Positions 1-10,615 of a stretch of 64,000 nt of DNA are shown piece by piece. Below the pieces are notes generated by a model. It was given only the letters and a program-made list of their open reading frames with translations. It did not search any database and had not been told where the DNA came from. Position 1 is the stretch's first letter; each line of letters opens with the position of its first letter. Made by a program: the position numbers and the translations under genes. This DNA comes from Anthoceros angustus (Eukaryota > Streptophyta > Anthocerotopsida > Anthocerotales > Anthocerotaceae), in NCBI GenBank assembly GCA_010909165.1, contig VJWM01000220.1, positions 1-64,000 on the forward strand, in the 5' to 3' direction.

Positions 1-496
1 CCTCATCAAATCTACGCACTTGATGACGGCGCAATCTCCTGGCGTCGAATTCCTACATGCTCATAGCTCCAACGTCCAAACAGATGCAGATTTCGCAGAT
101 CCTTCTCAGGCATCCAAGACCAATGATTTGGCTACGCGCCGCTCGATCTCACCAGCTAGATCAGCAGTCGTGGCGCCCTCGCATTTTGTGCCGATTGGTG
201 GAGAATCGCCCGGGTGCGGGTGCATCGAGGATCATGGCGGTTTTTGGCCATGTATGTGCTCGGAGCCGCAGAATTGGTGCCCCGGCCCGAACTTAAATCG
301 AGTTTCTTTTCGGTAGTTTTGACCCCGAATGAAACTCGCTGGAGTTTCTTTCACAGGGTATGAAAGCGGCTCCTCCGCTTTCTTCACATGTCCTCCTTGA
401 TATCACAGGGTTCACAGCACCCGAGCGAGGGCCCCTCGGTTAAGCTGGGACGGACTTTGGTATCTCGCCAACTCCTTATAAGTCGCCCCCTCTGCT
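1..496. other. Unassigned sequence left of the CACTA-like element
   Basis: No gene is supported here. Open frames of up to 98 codons exist, but they overlap one another in different frames and show no domain or motif I recognise. The stretch is GC-richer than the following 400 bp and could be the edge of a host gene or an old repeat. Confidence 0.3.
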
Positions 497-953
497 CCCT
501 ACTAGAAAAGGCAGCCTATATTACAGCTCGTTGTTGCAATTTTATGTTACACTTCTAACTTGCAACATCATTTGGAGGCTTAGTATTAAGTTTGTCATTT
601 CTTTCCCCAAGTGGGCCTACAATCTTAACACGAACTGGCTCTCTCTCCTACCACTTCACCCTCTTAACTACATCCCTCTCTCATATGCATTGTTTATGAA
701 TTCCCTCATGCAATTGCAACATGATCAGAATAAGGACCCTCTCTCTTCTCTCCCCCATCTTTATTACACCCCATTGGGAGTACAATTAGTTAAGGTTTTT
801 CCTAGCGCTCTTCTTTGCACTCTCTTCACAACTATTTGTTAATGGTGCCGGACAATATCACAAACATGCCCATTAAGCATCACCTTTAAAGGTGACCTAA
901 ACATAATTATTTACCTATGTCTAAGTTCGTGGGTCCGAGGTCACTCTGCGTTC

Positions 954-1334
954 GGAGGCAAGGAGAAGGAGGGGAGAGGAGGAGGGGAGAGAGGTGGGGA
1001 GGAAGAGGAGGAGGAGGAAGGAGAGGCAAGGAGGAAATAGGGGAGAGGGATCCAGGAGAGGAGGAGGAGGAGGAGGAGGAGGAGGAGAGGAGGAAGGAGA
1101 GGCAATGAGGAAAGGGGAGAGGGATCGAGGTAGAGGAGGAGGAGGAGGAGGAGGAGGGGAGGCGAGAGAGGGAAGGAGGAGGAGGGAAAGCGAAGGACGG
1201 AGGGGAGATTATAAGGAGGAGGAGGGGAAGATGGAAAGAAGAGGAGCAAGAGGAGGGAGAGGGAAGGAAGAGGAGGGGAGAGGGAAGAGGAGGGGTAGAT
1301 GGAAAGGAGGAGGAGGGAGAGGGAAAGAAAGAGG
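954..1334. repeat. Purine-only (GGA/GAG)n microsatellite tract 1
   Basis: About 380 bp almost purely of A and G on the plus strand, built of gga, gag and gggaga words. It gives long open frames on both strands (Glu/Gly/Arg-rich on plus, Pro/Ser/Leu-rich on minus) that are artefacts of composition. Such tracts can form triplex (H-DNA) and often assemble poorly. Confidence 0.9.
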
Positions 1335-1530
1335 CCCGTTCCATGCTGTGATTTCAAGTAAAGACCCGTTCAAGCGTTTCTAGTCTCAATTTTCTGATCG
1401 TAACCGGGTGACATGACGTAGGTGACGGATGGTGGCGGGATCACGTGTACACCGCATCTTGTACTTCTGTGATTTCCTCTCAAATTTTCAGCTGTTGCGT
1501 AACTAGCTAGTGTCATTTGATGTTAGAGAA
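1335..1530. repeat. Direct repeat unit between purine tracts (unit 1)
   Basis: A unit starting with ccgttccatgctgtgattt and ending at the words gttagagaaggcgatag. It recurs after purine tract 2 (2170-2460) and in part at 2515-2600. The arrangement purine tract - unit - purine tract - unit - partial unit implies tandem duplication of a composite repeat within the CACTA-like element. Confidence 0.7.
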
Positions 1531-2169
1531 GGCGATAGGCAAGGAGGAAAAGGGGACGGGATCCGAGGTAGATAAGGAGGAGGAGGAGGAGGCGGGAGAG
1601 TCAAGGAGGAAAAGGGGAGAGGGATCGAGGTAGAGGAGGAGGAGGTAGAGGCAAGGAGGAAAAGGGGAGAGGGATCCGAGGTAGAGGAGGAGGAGAGGCA
1701 GAGAGGTAAGGAGGAAAAGGGGAGAGGATCCGAGGTAGAGGAGGAGGAGGTAGAGGCAAGGAGGAAAAGGGGAGAGGAGGAGGTAGAGGAGGAGGAGGAG
1801 GAGGAGGAGGAGGGAGGAGGAGGAGGAGGAGGAGGAGGAGGAGGAGGAGGAGGAGGAGGAGGAGGAGGAGGAGGCAAGGAGGAAAGGGGAGAGGGATCAT
1901 ATAGAGGAGGAGGAGGAGGAGGAGGAGGAGGAGGAGGGAGGAGGAGGAGGAGGAGGAGGAGGAAATGGGGGAGAGGGATCGATATAGGAGGAGGAGGAGG
2001 GGAGGCAAGGAGGAAAGGGGAGAGGGATAGGAGGGGAGGAGGAGGAGGAGGAGGAAGGAGGAGGAGGAAGGAGGGAGGAAGGAGGGGAGATGGAAGAAGG
2101 AGGAGGAAGGAGGGGGGAAGGAGGAGATGGAAGAAGGAGGAGGGGGAGAGGGAAAGGAAGAGGAGGAGG
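1531..2169. repeat. Purine-only (GGA)n microsatellite tract 2
   Basis: About 640 bp of nearly pure purine on the plus strand, including uninterrupted GGA runs around 1790-1870 and 1905-1965. It contains a shorter repeat of the form 'ggagaggatccgaggtagagga', recurring at about 45-60 bp spacing between 1555 and 1770. Open frames here are low-complexity shadows. Confidence 0.9.
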
Positions 2170-2600
2170 CCCGTTCCATGCTGTGATTTCAAGTAGAGAC
2201 CCAATCCATGCTGTGATTTCCAGTAGAGACCCATTCCATGCTATGATTTCCACCTCAATTTTTCGATGCGTAACCACCTGACATGATGTTGGTGAAGGGA
2301 TGGTGGCAGGGCGGGATCACGTGTACGGCAAGCGGATCTTGTACTTGTAGAGCATTGCAAGGTCGTGCCAAGACCGCTCCAATCGTGATTTCCTCTCAAA
2401 TTTTCAGCTGTTGCGTAACTAGCTAGTGCGATTTGATGTTAGAGAAGGCGATAGTAGCATGGCGGGGTGTCTCGTGTACATGTACAACTGCAAGTAGTTG
2501 CAAGGTCAGGCCAAGACCCATTCCATGCTATTATTTCTTATCTCAAATTTTCAGGTGATGCGTAACCAGACTATGATGTGAAGTTAGGGAAGGCGATGGA
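2170..2600. repeat. Direct repeat units 2 and 3 after purine tract 2
   Basis: Positions 2173-2460 repeat the 1335-1530 unit, with an added internal doubling of the words 'ccatgctgtgatttc' at 2176, 2208 and 2237. A third partial unit follows at 2515-2600. Copies differ by scattered substitutions, so the duplication is not recent. Confidence 0.65.
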
Positions 2601-3094
2601 AGAAGGCAGAGGGAGGATAGGAGTGGAGCAACCAACAGCAGCCATGGTTGAGGCAAGGGCAAAAAGGCGCGTAACGGACATGAGGCAGTTGTCTAGGGGG
2701 AGAGAGAAGGAGGGAGGACTTGGAGCCAAACAACCCCACGCATAGCAAACATGGGTCCGCGTAGCACAAACTCGTAGGCACAAAAGGCACCGAGTGCTCA
2801 AGGACAAACTAGTAAACGATCGTGGGCGTGTACAAAGTATGTTTATCCGTGTGGCGATATGCTTATTTTATATAAAATAGAATATGACCATATATCACAG
2901 GAAATTACAATATAGTATATGTTACCATGAACAATACGTGTATTTTACAAAGAATGTATTCATACATGTATTTTATATATGTGTATTCATGAGTATCGGT
3001 GGAACTACTAAGTAAAACTAGGTATTCCATAGGGTAATAGTAGTAAAAGAGGAAGGTAGATGGGGAGGAGGTTCGGTACCAAGCACAAACTGTA
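2601..3094. other. Interior of CACTA-like element, no gene seen
   Basis: AT-rich after about 2830 and without a supported coding frame. Minus-strand frames of 68-83 codons at 2571-3156 overlap in different frames and carry no recognisable motif. I see nothing else here. Confidence 0.4.
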
Positions 3095-3320
3095 AGAGGA
3101 TGTAACACTTTGGTTGTTGCAATTATGTTGAAATTTTGAGAGGGGACACAAACCACCTCTCACTACATTGCAACATAATTGCAACAAGACAATACATGTA
3201 ACAAGGTGGAGGTTGGTTTCCAAACCTAATCGTAATAAGGGGTCCCAAAAGTGTAACAAGACCCCAAGATTTTAACATAATTGCAACAAAGGGGTCCAAA
3301 TCTTAACATAATTGTAACAT
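3095..3320. repeat. Subterminal repeat cluster of the CACTA-like element
   Basis: The words 'taacataattgcaaca' and variants recur at about 3115, 3168, 3275 and 3305, mostly in one orientation, directly inside the right terminal inverted repeat. The left end carries related words (gttgcaattttatgttac at 533-550). Clustered short subterminal repeats are typical of CACTA elements. Confidence 0.6.
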
Positions 3321-3405
3321 GTGCCCTTTTCTAGTAGGGTTCTTACACCTACTTGGCGTCGGCAATCAAACAAGAGCCCTTGTCGCCACGCGCCTTGGCG
3401 ACGCC

Positions 3406-3591
3406 ATGCAATCACGCTACCTTTATGAGCAAGCAGGTGCCGCTCAAGAGCTGTTTCAGTTGGAGTGTCGACATCTTTGGGATCATCTTCACCAGCTTTC
3501 TGAGTCAGTGCAATCCGCTGCTCAAGCGGTTCAGCACCTTTCAACTGTCTATGCCCCTAATGATCGTGGCATAGTTCACTGGGCTATTTGA
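3406..3591 (+). CDS. Uncharacterised 61-residue open frame
   Basis: I do not recognise this frame. It lies outside the CACTA-like right end and before Cop5. The predicted peptide is helical and rich in Gln, Leu, Glu and Ala, and the frame stays open upstream to the CACTA end. It could be part of a host exon broken by the transposons, a piece of an LTR-element 5' region, or chance. No splice or promoter evidence was found. Confidence 0.2.
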   Translation: MQSRYLYEQAGAAQELFQLECRHLWDHLHQLSESVQSAAQAVQHLSTVYAPNDRGIVHWAI

Positions 3592-3732
3592 CTTTACTCT
3601 TTGTCTTCATAATATTTCTGCTCATCAAGTTTTCTCATAAAACTATATTAGAAGCCCCTTCGGCTGCAGTCATAACTTACAGTCGGTGTTCCTTCTTTTA
3701 TATTATTATATTACAGCTTGATTATCAGAACT

Positions 3733-4104
3733 ATGGCATCGACGTCCTCTTCTTTGACGACGCCACCTACACCAATTATTAATTATATGAATGTTTCTTC
3801 TGAATTCAAAGAAAAAGACCGTTTTGACGGCACAAAGTTTGAGATATGGGCCAAGCGTATGCGTTCCATACTCAACACTCGTGACTTGCTTGGCATAGTG
3901 GATGGCACCATTCAACGGCCTGTTGGTCCCTCTGCTGCTCTCGACTCTTGGGTCAAACAAGACAGGCTTGCACTTCACATTCTTATTTCAGGCCTTGACG
4001 AAGTTACCCTACATCATACTGATGGGGCTACTACTGCTGCAGAGGCTTGGCGGCAGCTAGTAGATATTTTTCAATCTACCAATGTTATGACATTATGTAT
4101 GTAA
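3733..4104 (+). pseudogene. gag: Cop5 gag (UBN2/copia-gag type), N-terminal part
   Basis: Start MASTSSSL, then the copia gag landmarks F-D-G-T-K-F-E-I-W (residues about 33-41), L-G-I-V-D-G-T and A-L-H-I-L-I-S-G-L, ending in a helical A-W-x-x-L-x-x-I-F-x-S segment. This is the nucleocapsid precursor that packages element RNA into virus-like particles. The frame is lost after about 120 residues, and I found no zinc knuckle in the following 500 bp. The ATG lies directly after the primer-binding-like site, as expected. Confidence 0.8.
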
Positions 4105-4559
4105 TCTAATTTTATTCTTACGCATGCATAATAATGAGAGCATTGGTACTTATGTTGGGAAGTTTCGATATCTTCGGCCCAGCTTGCGCTTTAGGCACCC
4201 CTTATCGAATTTGAAGCTTGTGTCCAACTCGGCCTCCCTTCCCGCCACTTTCAAGCCTCTCGTAATGGCACCTCGAGAGGCTCATCAGTAAAGGCGGCAG
4301 ACACCCAACATTTCCATCTCCGAAATTGCCGGCGCCTCCTTCAAGAGGAGGCTTCAGATTCAACGCCGACTTCAAGCATGGTGGTGAACGAGTGTTCGTT
4401 AGCAAAGGCCGTCAACGCTCGCGAATGACGTGCCTCCTCCTCCACCGAGAGACGGCCTTCACTGCGCCTCGGCTCCGCGTCCTTCCTTCTCCAAGCTCGG
4501 TGGTTCCGCAAGCCGGTACTTGCAACTGTGCGATTCGCCACTGAGCCGACCGAGAAGAA

Positions 4560-4880
4560 AGCCGGTGAGCCTCGACTTCCAAGTCTCGCCAATATGGCCT
4601 CGACCTCTCAAACAGCCGACATTGCCCTCACACCGCTTGGTAGCCAATACAAGACCTCTTGGCTATTGGACTCACCGCTCCGCATATTTGCTGCCATCAC
4701 CATATGTTTTCTCGATTATCTCCTCAAGATCAACGCTTTTGTTCTTCTCGGCGATGACTCGGCCTTACTATTAACGGCACTTATTTTTACTCTTGAAGAT
4801 GGTTCATCCTTCTTTTAAGTGATGTGCTACATGTTCCGCAAATGGCGAAGAATCTTATCTCCGTCCGCACACTTGGTGAA
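4560..4880 (+). pseudogene. Cop5 protease region
   Basis: The segment encodes W-L-L-D-S at about 4660, where copia proteases have W-x-x-D-S-G-A, so the catalytic Asp-Ser pair is visible but the following Gly is lost by a small deletion. A second protease landmark, V-L-H-V-P-Q-M-A-K-N-L-I-S-V, is readable at about 4822-4865 in another frame. At least two frameshifts separate the two. Confidence 0.6.
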
Positions 4881-5149
4881 GGACGGTACTTTCGCTAGAG
4901 TTTGCGAGGCGATTGCCTCCTCACAAGATCTGTTGCTCGGTCGGCGTGGTTGCTAGAGGTCGTCCGGCATGACCTCTATGTCTTCTCCGTACTGATCACG
5001 CCTCGACCACGCCCCGCCATGGCCATCGTCGAGAGGAGTTCTCGCAAAGGTGACTCCTATTATGGCATTCTCGGCTTGGACATATTAATCATGATAAGCT
5101 TTTAGAGATGTCTAGGCATGATTTATTTAGGGATAAGCTACCACACTTT

Positions 5150-5865
5150 TCATAGACTCCACCGTTATATGAACCTTATATATATGCTAAACAACGTAGC
5201 TTCCCCTATCCTACTCTACTTTGCCCGTCGAGCTACTCAGCCCTTGGAGTTGGTCCATGTTGATCTTTGTGGTCCACTCCTAGTCCCTTCATTTGGCAAC
5301 GCACTGCACTTTATGACTATTGTTGATGACTATAGTCGCTATACCTTTGCTATTCCGCTCAAGTTGAAGAGTGATTCCTTCGGCCCTTTTACTCCTTTTG
5401 TCACTATGGTATAGCCGGTTGCAAGCTTGATTGCATTAGATCGACAATGCGGAGAATTAAATAACCGCAATTTAAGGACTTCATCTTGAGAGGGATTATC
5501 CGTCGGTTCACGGTTCCTATACTTCTCGTAATGGGGTTCTTGAAAAGGCCAGCGGCGATCTCGCCATGGCCGCCATGCCAGCCGCGCTCCTCCCAAACCC
5601 TTGGCGGCGGTTATCTGCGGCGTATCTCCAGGGTTCTTTCCAAGTCGGTTCTGGCGGACACCCTTTGAGTCCCGGCATGGATATAAGCCTCTTATTACTC
5701 ATCTTGGATTTTTGGCTGCCCGCCTATGCTAATATTCCTTCGACGACAAGCTTTACCTCGCCATAGTGGTATTTATTTACTATGGCGAGGACCGTAAGGC
5801 TTATAAAGTGGTTGACTTGGATACCCATGCTATTGTATATGCTCGCTGTCACTTTTGATGAGGCT
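5150..5865 (+). pseudogene. Cop5 integrase
   Basis: The catalytic core is readable at 5219-5414: L-V-H-V-D-L-C-G-P with the first catalytic Asp, then I-V-D-D-Y-S-R-Y. The second catalytic region (D-N-G-G-E type) is distorted near 5440-5470. The C-terminal K-A-Y-K-V-V-D-L landmark is readable near 5790. Integrase would insert the cDNA into the genome. Several frameshifts make this copy inactive as assembled. Confidence 0.75.
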
Positions 5866-6299
5866 CGGTTAGCATCTGCGTTACGAGTCCATGGATTACC
5901 GGCTCCTTCGACACGCTTCCGACCAGGTGACCTTATGCACGAGTTTTGACTCACCTCTGTTTTCCCGGACTACGGTCACCGCGCTCCATCACGGCCTCTT
6001 CACCTCAAGCGGCACCTATACCTATTATTCCACCCGAGAGGGGAAGATGAGCGCCATTGTTGATCCTTATGAAAGCGAGGACTTTGGTGCTCTTAATTCA
6101 CAAGACCCGAGGCGGTTCCTGCTCCACCTTCTCCCGTAACACTTGATCCGGCCGGCGAAGGTATCCTTCGGCGTCATCACCGAGACACCTCGGTGAGATC
6201 CCTTTGATTTAGAGTTCAATCAAGTGGCTACACCACCGCTGCAGTCATTTCGCCTTTGATGTTGCCCTTGAGAGGAGATCCTCTCACTCTTCAAGAGGC

Positions 6300-7330
6300 A
6301 TATTCGATGCGGCTAAGTGGAAGTTTGCTATTGATGATGAATATAATTCTCTTATCAAAACAATACGGACTCTAGTAAACTTGAAAAGGCGTAACTCATC
6401 AAATGCAAGTGGGTTCTCAAAACTAAATTCCGGAGGTTGAACCTCGTATTCGCTATAAGGCGAGACTAGTGGCTAAGGGTTATAGTCGAAAGAGGGAGTG
6501 GACTATCGGCGATAAGGTATATTCACATAGTCAAGTGCTTGTGAGAATGCTCCAGCTTTATGTCTTAATGGAAATTTATTGCTTGATGTTTGTCTTGCTT
6601 TCCTTTATGGTCATCAAGAAGAGATCTATATGGATCAACGAAGACTATGAGGATGAGCAATACCCAAACAAGGTGTGTAAACTTATTCGTTCTATTTACG
6701 GACTAAAGCAAAGCCCACGTTTATGGTATGAGAATGGACTCTTACCTCAAGAAGATAGGGTTTATCCAAAGTGAAGCGACACCAATATCTATGTACTTCA
6801 TGAGGACTCCCTTGTCTTGGTTGCACTATATGTTGATGACTTAGTTATTCCCGGCAACAATATTGAACTAGTTAACAAGATTAAAGTGACCTTAGTAAAG
6901 AATTCGAGATGAAGGATCTCGGCAAAGTTAAATATATTCTTGGTATGCATGTACATAGAGATACCACGGTGCTATCTATCTCCATCAAGGAAGATATGTA
7001 GGTATGTTAAAACGCTTCAATTTGGAGAATGCCGCACGCACACAGCCGTAGGAGTTAAACTACTCACACAATCGAGCAGGAAAAGAAAGAGATGGAAAAT
7101 ATTCCTTATCGTATGGGAGTTGGTACTCTCATGTTCTTGAGTAATGGACAGACTGATATCTCAAATCATAAATGCTATTGCTCGCCTCGGAGAATCCGGA
7201 AAGGATCACGGGTTGCTCTCAAGCGCATCATGCGGTACCTCAAGGGTACTCCAAATTATGGCCTCTGCTTCAAGCCTAGCGGAAAGAAGCATCTCACATC
7301 GACATGCTTTGTCGATGCAGATTGGGCTTG
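6300..7330 (+). pseudogene. Cop5 reverse transcriptase (RVT_2 type)
   Basis: Readable pieces in order: W-x-x-A-I-D-D-E-Y-N-S-L-I near 6315, Y-K-A-R-L-V-A-K-G-Y-S near 6455, the I-Y-G-L-K-Q-S-P-R-L-W-Y motif at about 6695-6730, the catalytic A-L-Y-V-D-D-L box near 6823-6843, and E-M-K-D-L-G-K-V near 6908. These lie in three frames. The order and motifs identify copia RT without doubt. Confidence 0.85.
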
Positions 7331-7660
7331 ACGACACCGAAAAGTATCTCAAAGATATTGCTTTCCGGCTCCATTGTTAATTGGTCTTGTAGAAAACAAG
7401 CTGCAATATCACTTTCATCAATGTAATCGAGTACAAAGCACTCACAAGCCACGAAAGAGGCCGAATGGGAAAGAAAGCTATGTGAAGATTTGGATATGAA
7501 GGCGGCCAATAAAGGCTTAATTGTGACAATATGTCGCCATTGCTCTTGTCGCTAATGTCTTTCATGCGCGCACAAGCATATTGAGATTCAACACCATTAT
7601 ATTCGTGACGCCGAGAGGAATTGTTAAGGTAGATGTATATTTACAATACAGCAGATATCC
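7240..7660 (+). pseudogene. Cop5 RNase H
   Basis: After R-I-M-R-Y-L-K-G-T at about 7226-7250 come C-F-V-D-A-D-W-A (first catalytic Asp, about 7308) and a distorted S-T-x-E-A-E-W segment near 7450-7470. The frame is broken repeatedly. RNase H would degrade the RNA strand of the RNA:DNA hybrid during replication. Confidence 0.7.
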
Positions 7661-8127
7661 GACAAAATCCTTGCCAGTTCAACACCGCCCACAGAGAAGG
7701 GCTTGGATTGGTTGGTACTTTTGAAGTCGGACCGACCACACATTTGGTGAGGCGATCTTATCTCGAGCGTTCGATTACTTGAAGTTGACTATTGTAGACC
7801 GCTTGCTTCAATCTTACTTATGACGGTGACGATCGGTGAGTTGAGTTTAGTTGAAGACCGTAGTACTTATACAATACTCCAAATGCAAATGATTATTAGT
7901 TCTTTGATTTAGATAACCCAACTTAGTCGAGAGGAGAGTTAGAAATCGGATGCGTTGGTTATGGTTACCTTAGCTAAACCCATGGTCATACCCTTTGGTA
8001 TCTAGTACCAAGAGGTACAACTCTTGAACCACTAAAAGCCCACCTCTTGTAATCAATTGTATCAATTAGTAAAGCACTATCTTTGATCAAACGCCTGGCA
8101 CCTCAAAGTGGCTAGGGTGCTACATCG
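7661..8127. other. Cop5 3' end and possible 3' LTR remnant
   Basis: No gene is visible. A purine run (gagaggagag at about 7931) followed by ttagaaatcgg resembles a polypurine tract and LTR start. The putative LTR runs into the Cop1 edge. No matching 5' LTR was found, so the LTR call is tentative. Confidence 0.35.
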
Positions 8128-8471
8128 TTAACACTCCCACTTAGCGCCTAGCTCTTAGGTTCTATGACCTTTCTTAAGCTATTATATATGTGGTAAGCTT
8201 CTTAATCCCATGTTGAAGGAATGTTCTTGGTGCTTCACTTTGCCGAGTGCCTTTGTTATCATCATCTCCGTTAGGCGATGAGGACTATAAATTTCATAAG
8301 CTCACGACTTGTCTTATAAAATGAAATTGTACCTCCACGTGTTTTGTTCGGATTTTGAATTTTATGGGTTAGCGAAATAGCCCCTGATTGTCGCAATGCA
8401 AGGGTCTTGGTATTTGCTGGATTTCTCCTAACTCGCAAGCTCGTAAAGTAGTCCTTCCTTGCATGCGTGGG

Positions 8472-8810
8472 TTAAGGAGCGATTTCAGCCGTGGTGGTGA
8501 GACTGCTTCTTGTTTTGCTCGACTTTTGTCCGAGTAAGAAGACATAGCTGCTTATGCTCTTCTGTTGTCTCTGCCTGGCATCAACGAACCCCTCGAGTTG
8601 TAGATGTTGGTCCTGTTGGATTTGAGAATGATAAAGTAATCCCATATCTGGGGTTGCTCTCAAATATCTGAAGATCCTCTTTACTGCCTTCCAATAAACT
8701 TGAGTAGGAGCGGATAAGAACTTAAATAAAGCTCCCACTGAAAATGCAAGGTCTGGTCTAGTGCAGACCATTAAATACATTAAACTTCCGAGGGCGGAAG
8801 AGTAAGGCAC
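8472..8810 (-). pseudogene. Cop1-A RT end / RNase H
   Basis: The frame reads Y-S-S-A-L-G-S-L-M-Y-L-M, T-R-P-D-L-A-F-S-V-G and R-I-F-R-Y-L-R-A-T, the conserved stretch joining copia RT to RNase H, then a damaged G-F-V-D-A segment with the first RNase H Asp. It is flanked by broken frames and has no start of its own. Upstream coding (about 8880-9230) reads as the YVDD region only after frameshifts; the other copy at 47235-47519 preserves it better. Confidence 0.75.
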
Positions 8811-9447
8811 CTCGTCGGTGCTATGATCATTGGCATCATATTCTTGTTCATCATCCTCGCTTAGCTTTTAGTTAGTTTCATGGGTGTAGAAATAGGCTTA
8901 GAATCTATCATTTTGTACTTAACTAAAATCTCTTGTATGTATTTAGACTGATGGATGAATAAACTTCTAGCGCTTTCTATCTCTAACAATTTGAATACCT
9001 AGGCAAAAGGAAAGCTCTCGACATGTAGTCATTGAGAATCGCCAGTGAAGCATTTCTCGAGTGTTTTCTAGGACGTGCTTTGAGTTAGACATTAGTACGA
9101 TATCATCAACGAGACGCCTAGAACAATAAAATGACCATTAAGTCTATTGATATAGATATTGCTATCCGAGCTTAGTCTAGTGAAGCCCAGTCCCCTAAGG
9201 GTGACATCTAATTTTCATACCATTCAAGAGCACTTTGTTTGAGGTCAGAAGTTTGTCATCCAGCTCCTAAAGTGCATGGTATGTTGATCCACACAGTCGG
9301 TCTCACATTCGTCAGAAGAAAATAATAATGTGCATTATGCATAATGTCTACGTTGAGGCATATATGTCGTACTGTTTCCAAGCTTCACCGCGGTCTCTAC
9401 CGGATTTCTTCGGCGTTCCCGACCTCATGGATTGCATGAGGATGTTT

Positions 9448-9654
9448 TTAACTGTTGGTTTTATCTTCCTCCTCTTTCTCTCTGCCGCATGGCGGTGGAT
9501 GCTGGTTGTGCTTTGACGGAGGGTTTCCAACGCCACCAACGTGGGCCCATAGCTTACGCTCTTTCAAAATTTCGTATTCAGAAATTTCCAAAGCAGTGAG
9601 TGTCTTTGTTGGCCATCGGCGGTCCTCTTCGACAGTGATGGAGGATGTGGCCAT
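9448..9654 (-). pseudogene. gag: Cop1-A gag N-terminus
   Basis: A frame starting MATSSITVEEDRRW lies where a copia gag should begin, about 640 bp inside the 5' LTR. It is cut off near the internal deletion joint (about 9240-9330). No zinc knuckle follows. The assignment rests on position more than on motif. Confidence 0.4.
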
Positions 9655-10293
9655 TGTGGTAAGTGCTATAGATTGGCTGCTTAGAGGGTGATAAGCTGTG
9701 TGCCTAAGTATACATGTGGTTTCTACTTGGAGGTGAGTAGAATTTTATAAAAGTCTGAGTGGTATTGGGAGTATTGGCCTCTAAGTGCTGCAGTTCGAAT
9801 GATGTTGTTTTGAAATTCTCCAATTTCGGTGTTGAGGCAAGATGTAGAGGTTGTCGGTGAGCACTCGGCACTTTGAGGAGGCGCTTTGTCTGCAGAGGTT
9901 TTGTAGGCTTATATTATGGATTCCTTAACTTGTGCTGGATCAATTGGGGTGTGCACATCAATCGTAGTTGTAAACCTGATCATTGTGTGTTGTTTGGTAC
10001 CTTTTATTGTGTGTAGAGAAAGAGAGGTGTACGTATGCCCAATCATAGTCACGTGGGTGACAAAGCCTCTCAAGTATAGTTCTTCAGCAATTACAAGAAG
10101 CACGGAGTGTGTCCGGATCTGCATAGTGCCATAGGTTTCCTTCGCTTCCTTCGTAGCGCTTCTATGGCTTCTTTGAATTTCGTGGTTTGAGCAATTCTAT
10201 TTGCTCTTGAGCATACGCCTCCTCGTAAGCCCGCATGCTTATAGATATTTATGTCTCATTGTTATGTGCTGTAGATATCGGTGCGGTGGCGCC

Positions 10294-10306
10294 CCGCCCG
10301 ATACCA
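10294..10306 (-). other. Cop1-A primer-binding site
   Basis: Read on the minus strand this is TGGTATCGGGC directly inside the 5' LTR. It corresponds to TGGTATCAGAGC, complementary to the 3' end of plant initiator tRNA-Met, with the CAG altered as it often is in this assembly. Confidence 0.7.
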
Positions 10307-10500
10307 TGTGAAGGTCGCATATGGACCGGGATCGATTGTTCGTGAATGGATTGAATCATAAGCATGGAGCGTATGCTCAAATACACAAGGGCTGTGCCCA
10401 AGCGTCATGTGTTGTAACCGCCACGTGACGCTTCGTTATGTGCCTATTAAGTTCGCTTATGTGAATCGTGCCCTAAGGGCTAGGGTGCTACATACGTTAA
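10307..10500 (-). repeat. Cop1-A 5' LTR
   Basis: About 194 bp. It matches the two Cop1-B LTRs (46235-46426 and 48576-48769). On the plus strand it begins tgtgaaggtcgcatatgga. The host sequence resumes with tgcatcaaggtagcc, matching the RING-unit 3' flank at 34175. Confidence 0.8.
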
Positions 10501-10615
10501 TGCATCAAGGTAGCCGTGTTTGCCGACATTGGACCTATTGTATGATTAATTCTTTGCATACATGTCTCCGGGCTTTGAATAGCTGTAGGACCTTGCCTTG
10601 AATGTGGCGAGGCGG
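10501..10615. repeat. Host spacer: RING-unit 3' flank fragment
   Basis: This 115-bp piece between Cop1 and Cop2 matches the 3' flank of the RING units (compare 24300-24470, 34180-34300 and 48776-48872), including the words gcatacatgtctccgg and ggacctt. It shows that both copia elements entered the same host sequence side by side, not one inside the other. Confidence 0.65.

Larger units (their letters stand above)
497..3339. mobile_element. CACTA-like (En/Spm) DNA element, non-autonomous
   Basis: Both ends carry the same inverted terminal sequence, CCCTACTAGAAAAGG at 497-511 and its complement ending at 3339. This closely resembles the CACTACTAGAAAA ends of plant CACTA elements. Just inside the ends, TTGCAATTATGTTA-type words recur in both orientations (near 531-570 and repeatedly at 3100-3320), as subterminal transposase-binding repeats do in this superfamily. 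The interior holds purine microsatellites and direct repeats and no transposase frame, so it would depend on an autonomous partner. A 3-bp target duplication is expected; the flanks (gct/ttc) do not match, so the boundary or the intactness of the ends is uncertain. Confidence 0.6.
3712..8110 (+). mobile_element. Cop5: decayed Ty1/copia retrotransposon
   Basis: Domains run in copia order gag, protease, integrase, reverse transcriptase, RNase H on the plus strand, all broken by frameshifts. A primer-binding-like site (tgattatcagaac, near 3719-3731) precedes the gag start; compare TGGTATCAGAGC, complementary to initiator tRNA-Met. A polypurine tract (gagaggagag) near 7931 marks the likely start of a 3' LTR, but I could not align it to a 5' LTR. 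The right side ends against Cop1 near 8112-8128. This is the most decayed element of the window. Confidence 0.75.
8112..10500 (-). mobile_element. Cop1-A: internally deleted copia element
   Basis: On the minus strand the order is 5' LTR (10307-10500), primer-binding site, gag start (near 9654), then directly the late RT/RNase H region (9240-8470) and a polypurine tract (complement of ctcccactt, about 8137). Protease, integrase and most of RT are missing. The left (3') LTR is reduced to a few bases at 8112-8133. The copy at 46235-48769 has the same internal deletion, which is therefore older than the segmental duplication. This is a non-autonomous derivative. Confidence 0.8.

Noticed and set aside
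907-2281. Long Pro/Ser/Leu-rich minus-strand frames (up to 243 codons) and Gly/Glu/Arg-rich plus-strand frames
   Set aside because: They lie wholly in purine-only microsatellite; stops are rare there in every frame. Low complexity and no domain, so not genes.
8120-8160. Cop1-A as a complete element with its own target duplication
   Set aside because: The left LTR is almost absent; the boundary lies inside the LTR word gctagggtgctaca, so no left target duplication can be assigned.
8472-8810. A host gene with an R-Y-L motif
   Set aside because: The conserved T-R-P-D-L-A and R-Y-L-R-A-T words identify the junction of copia RT and RNase H.
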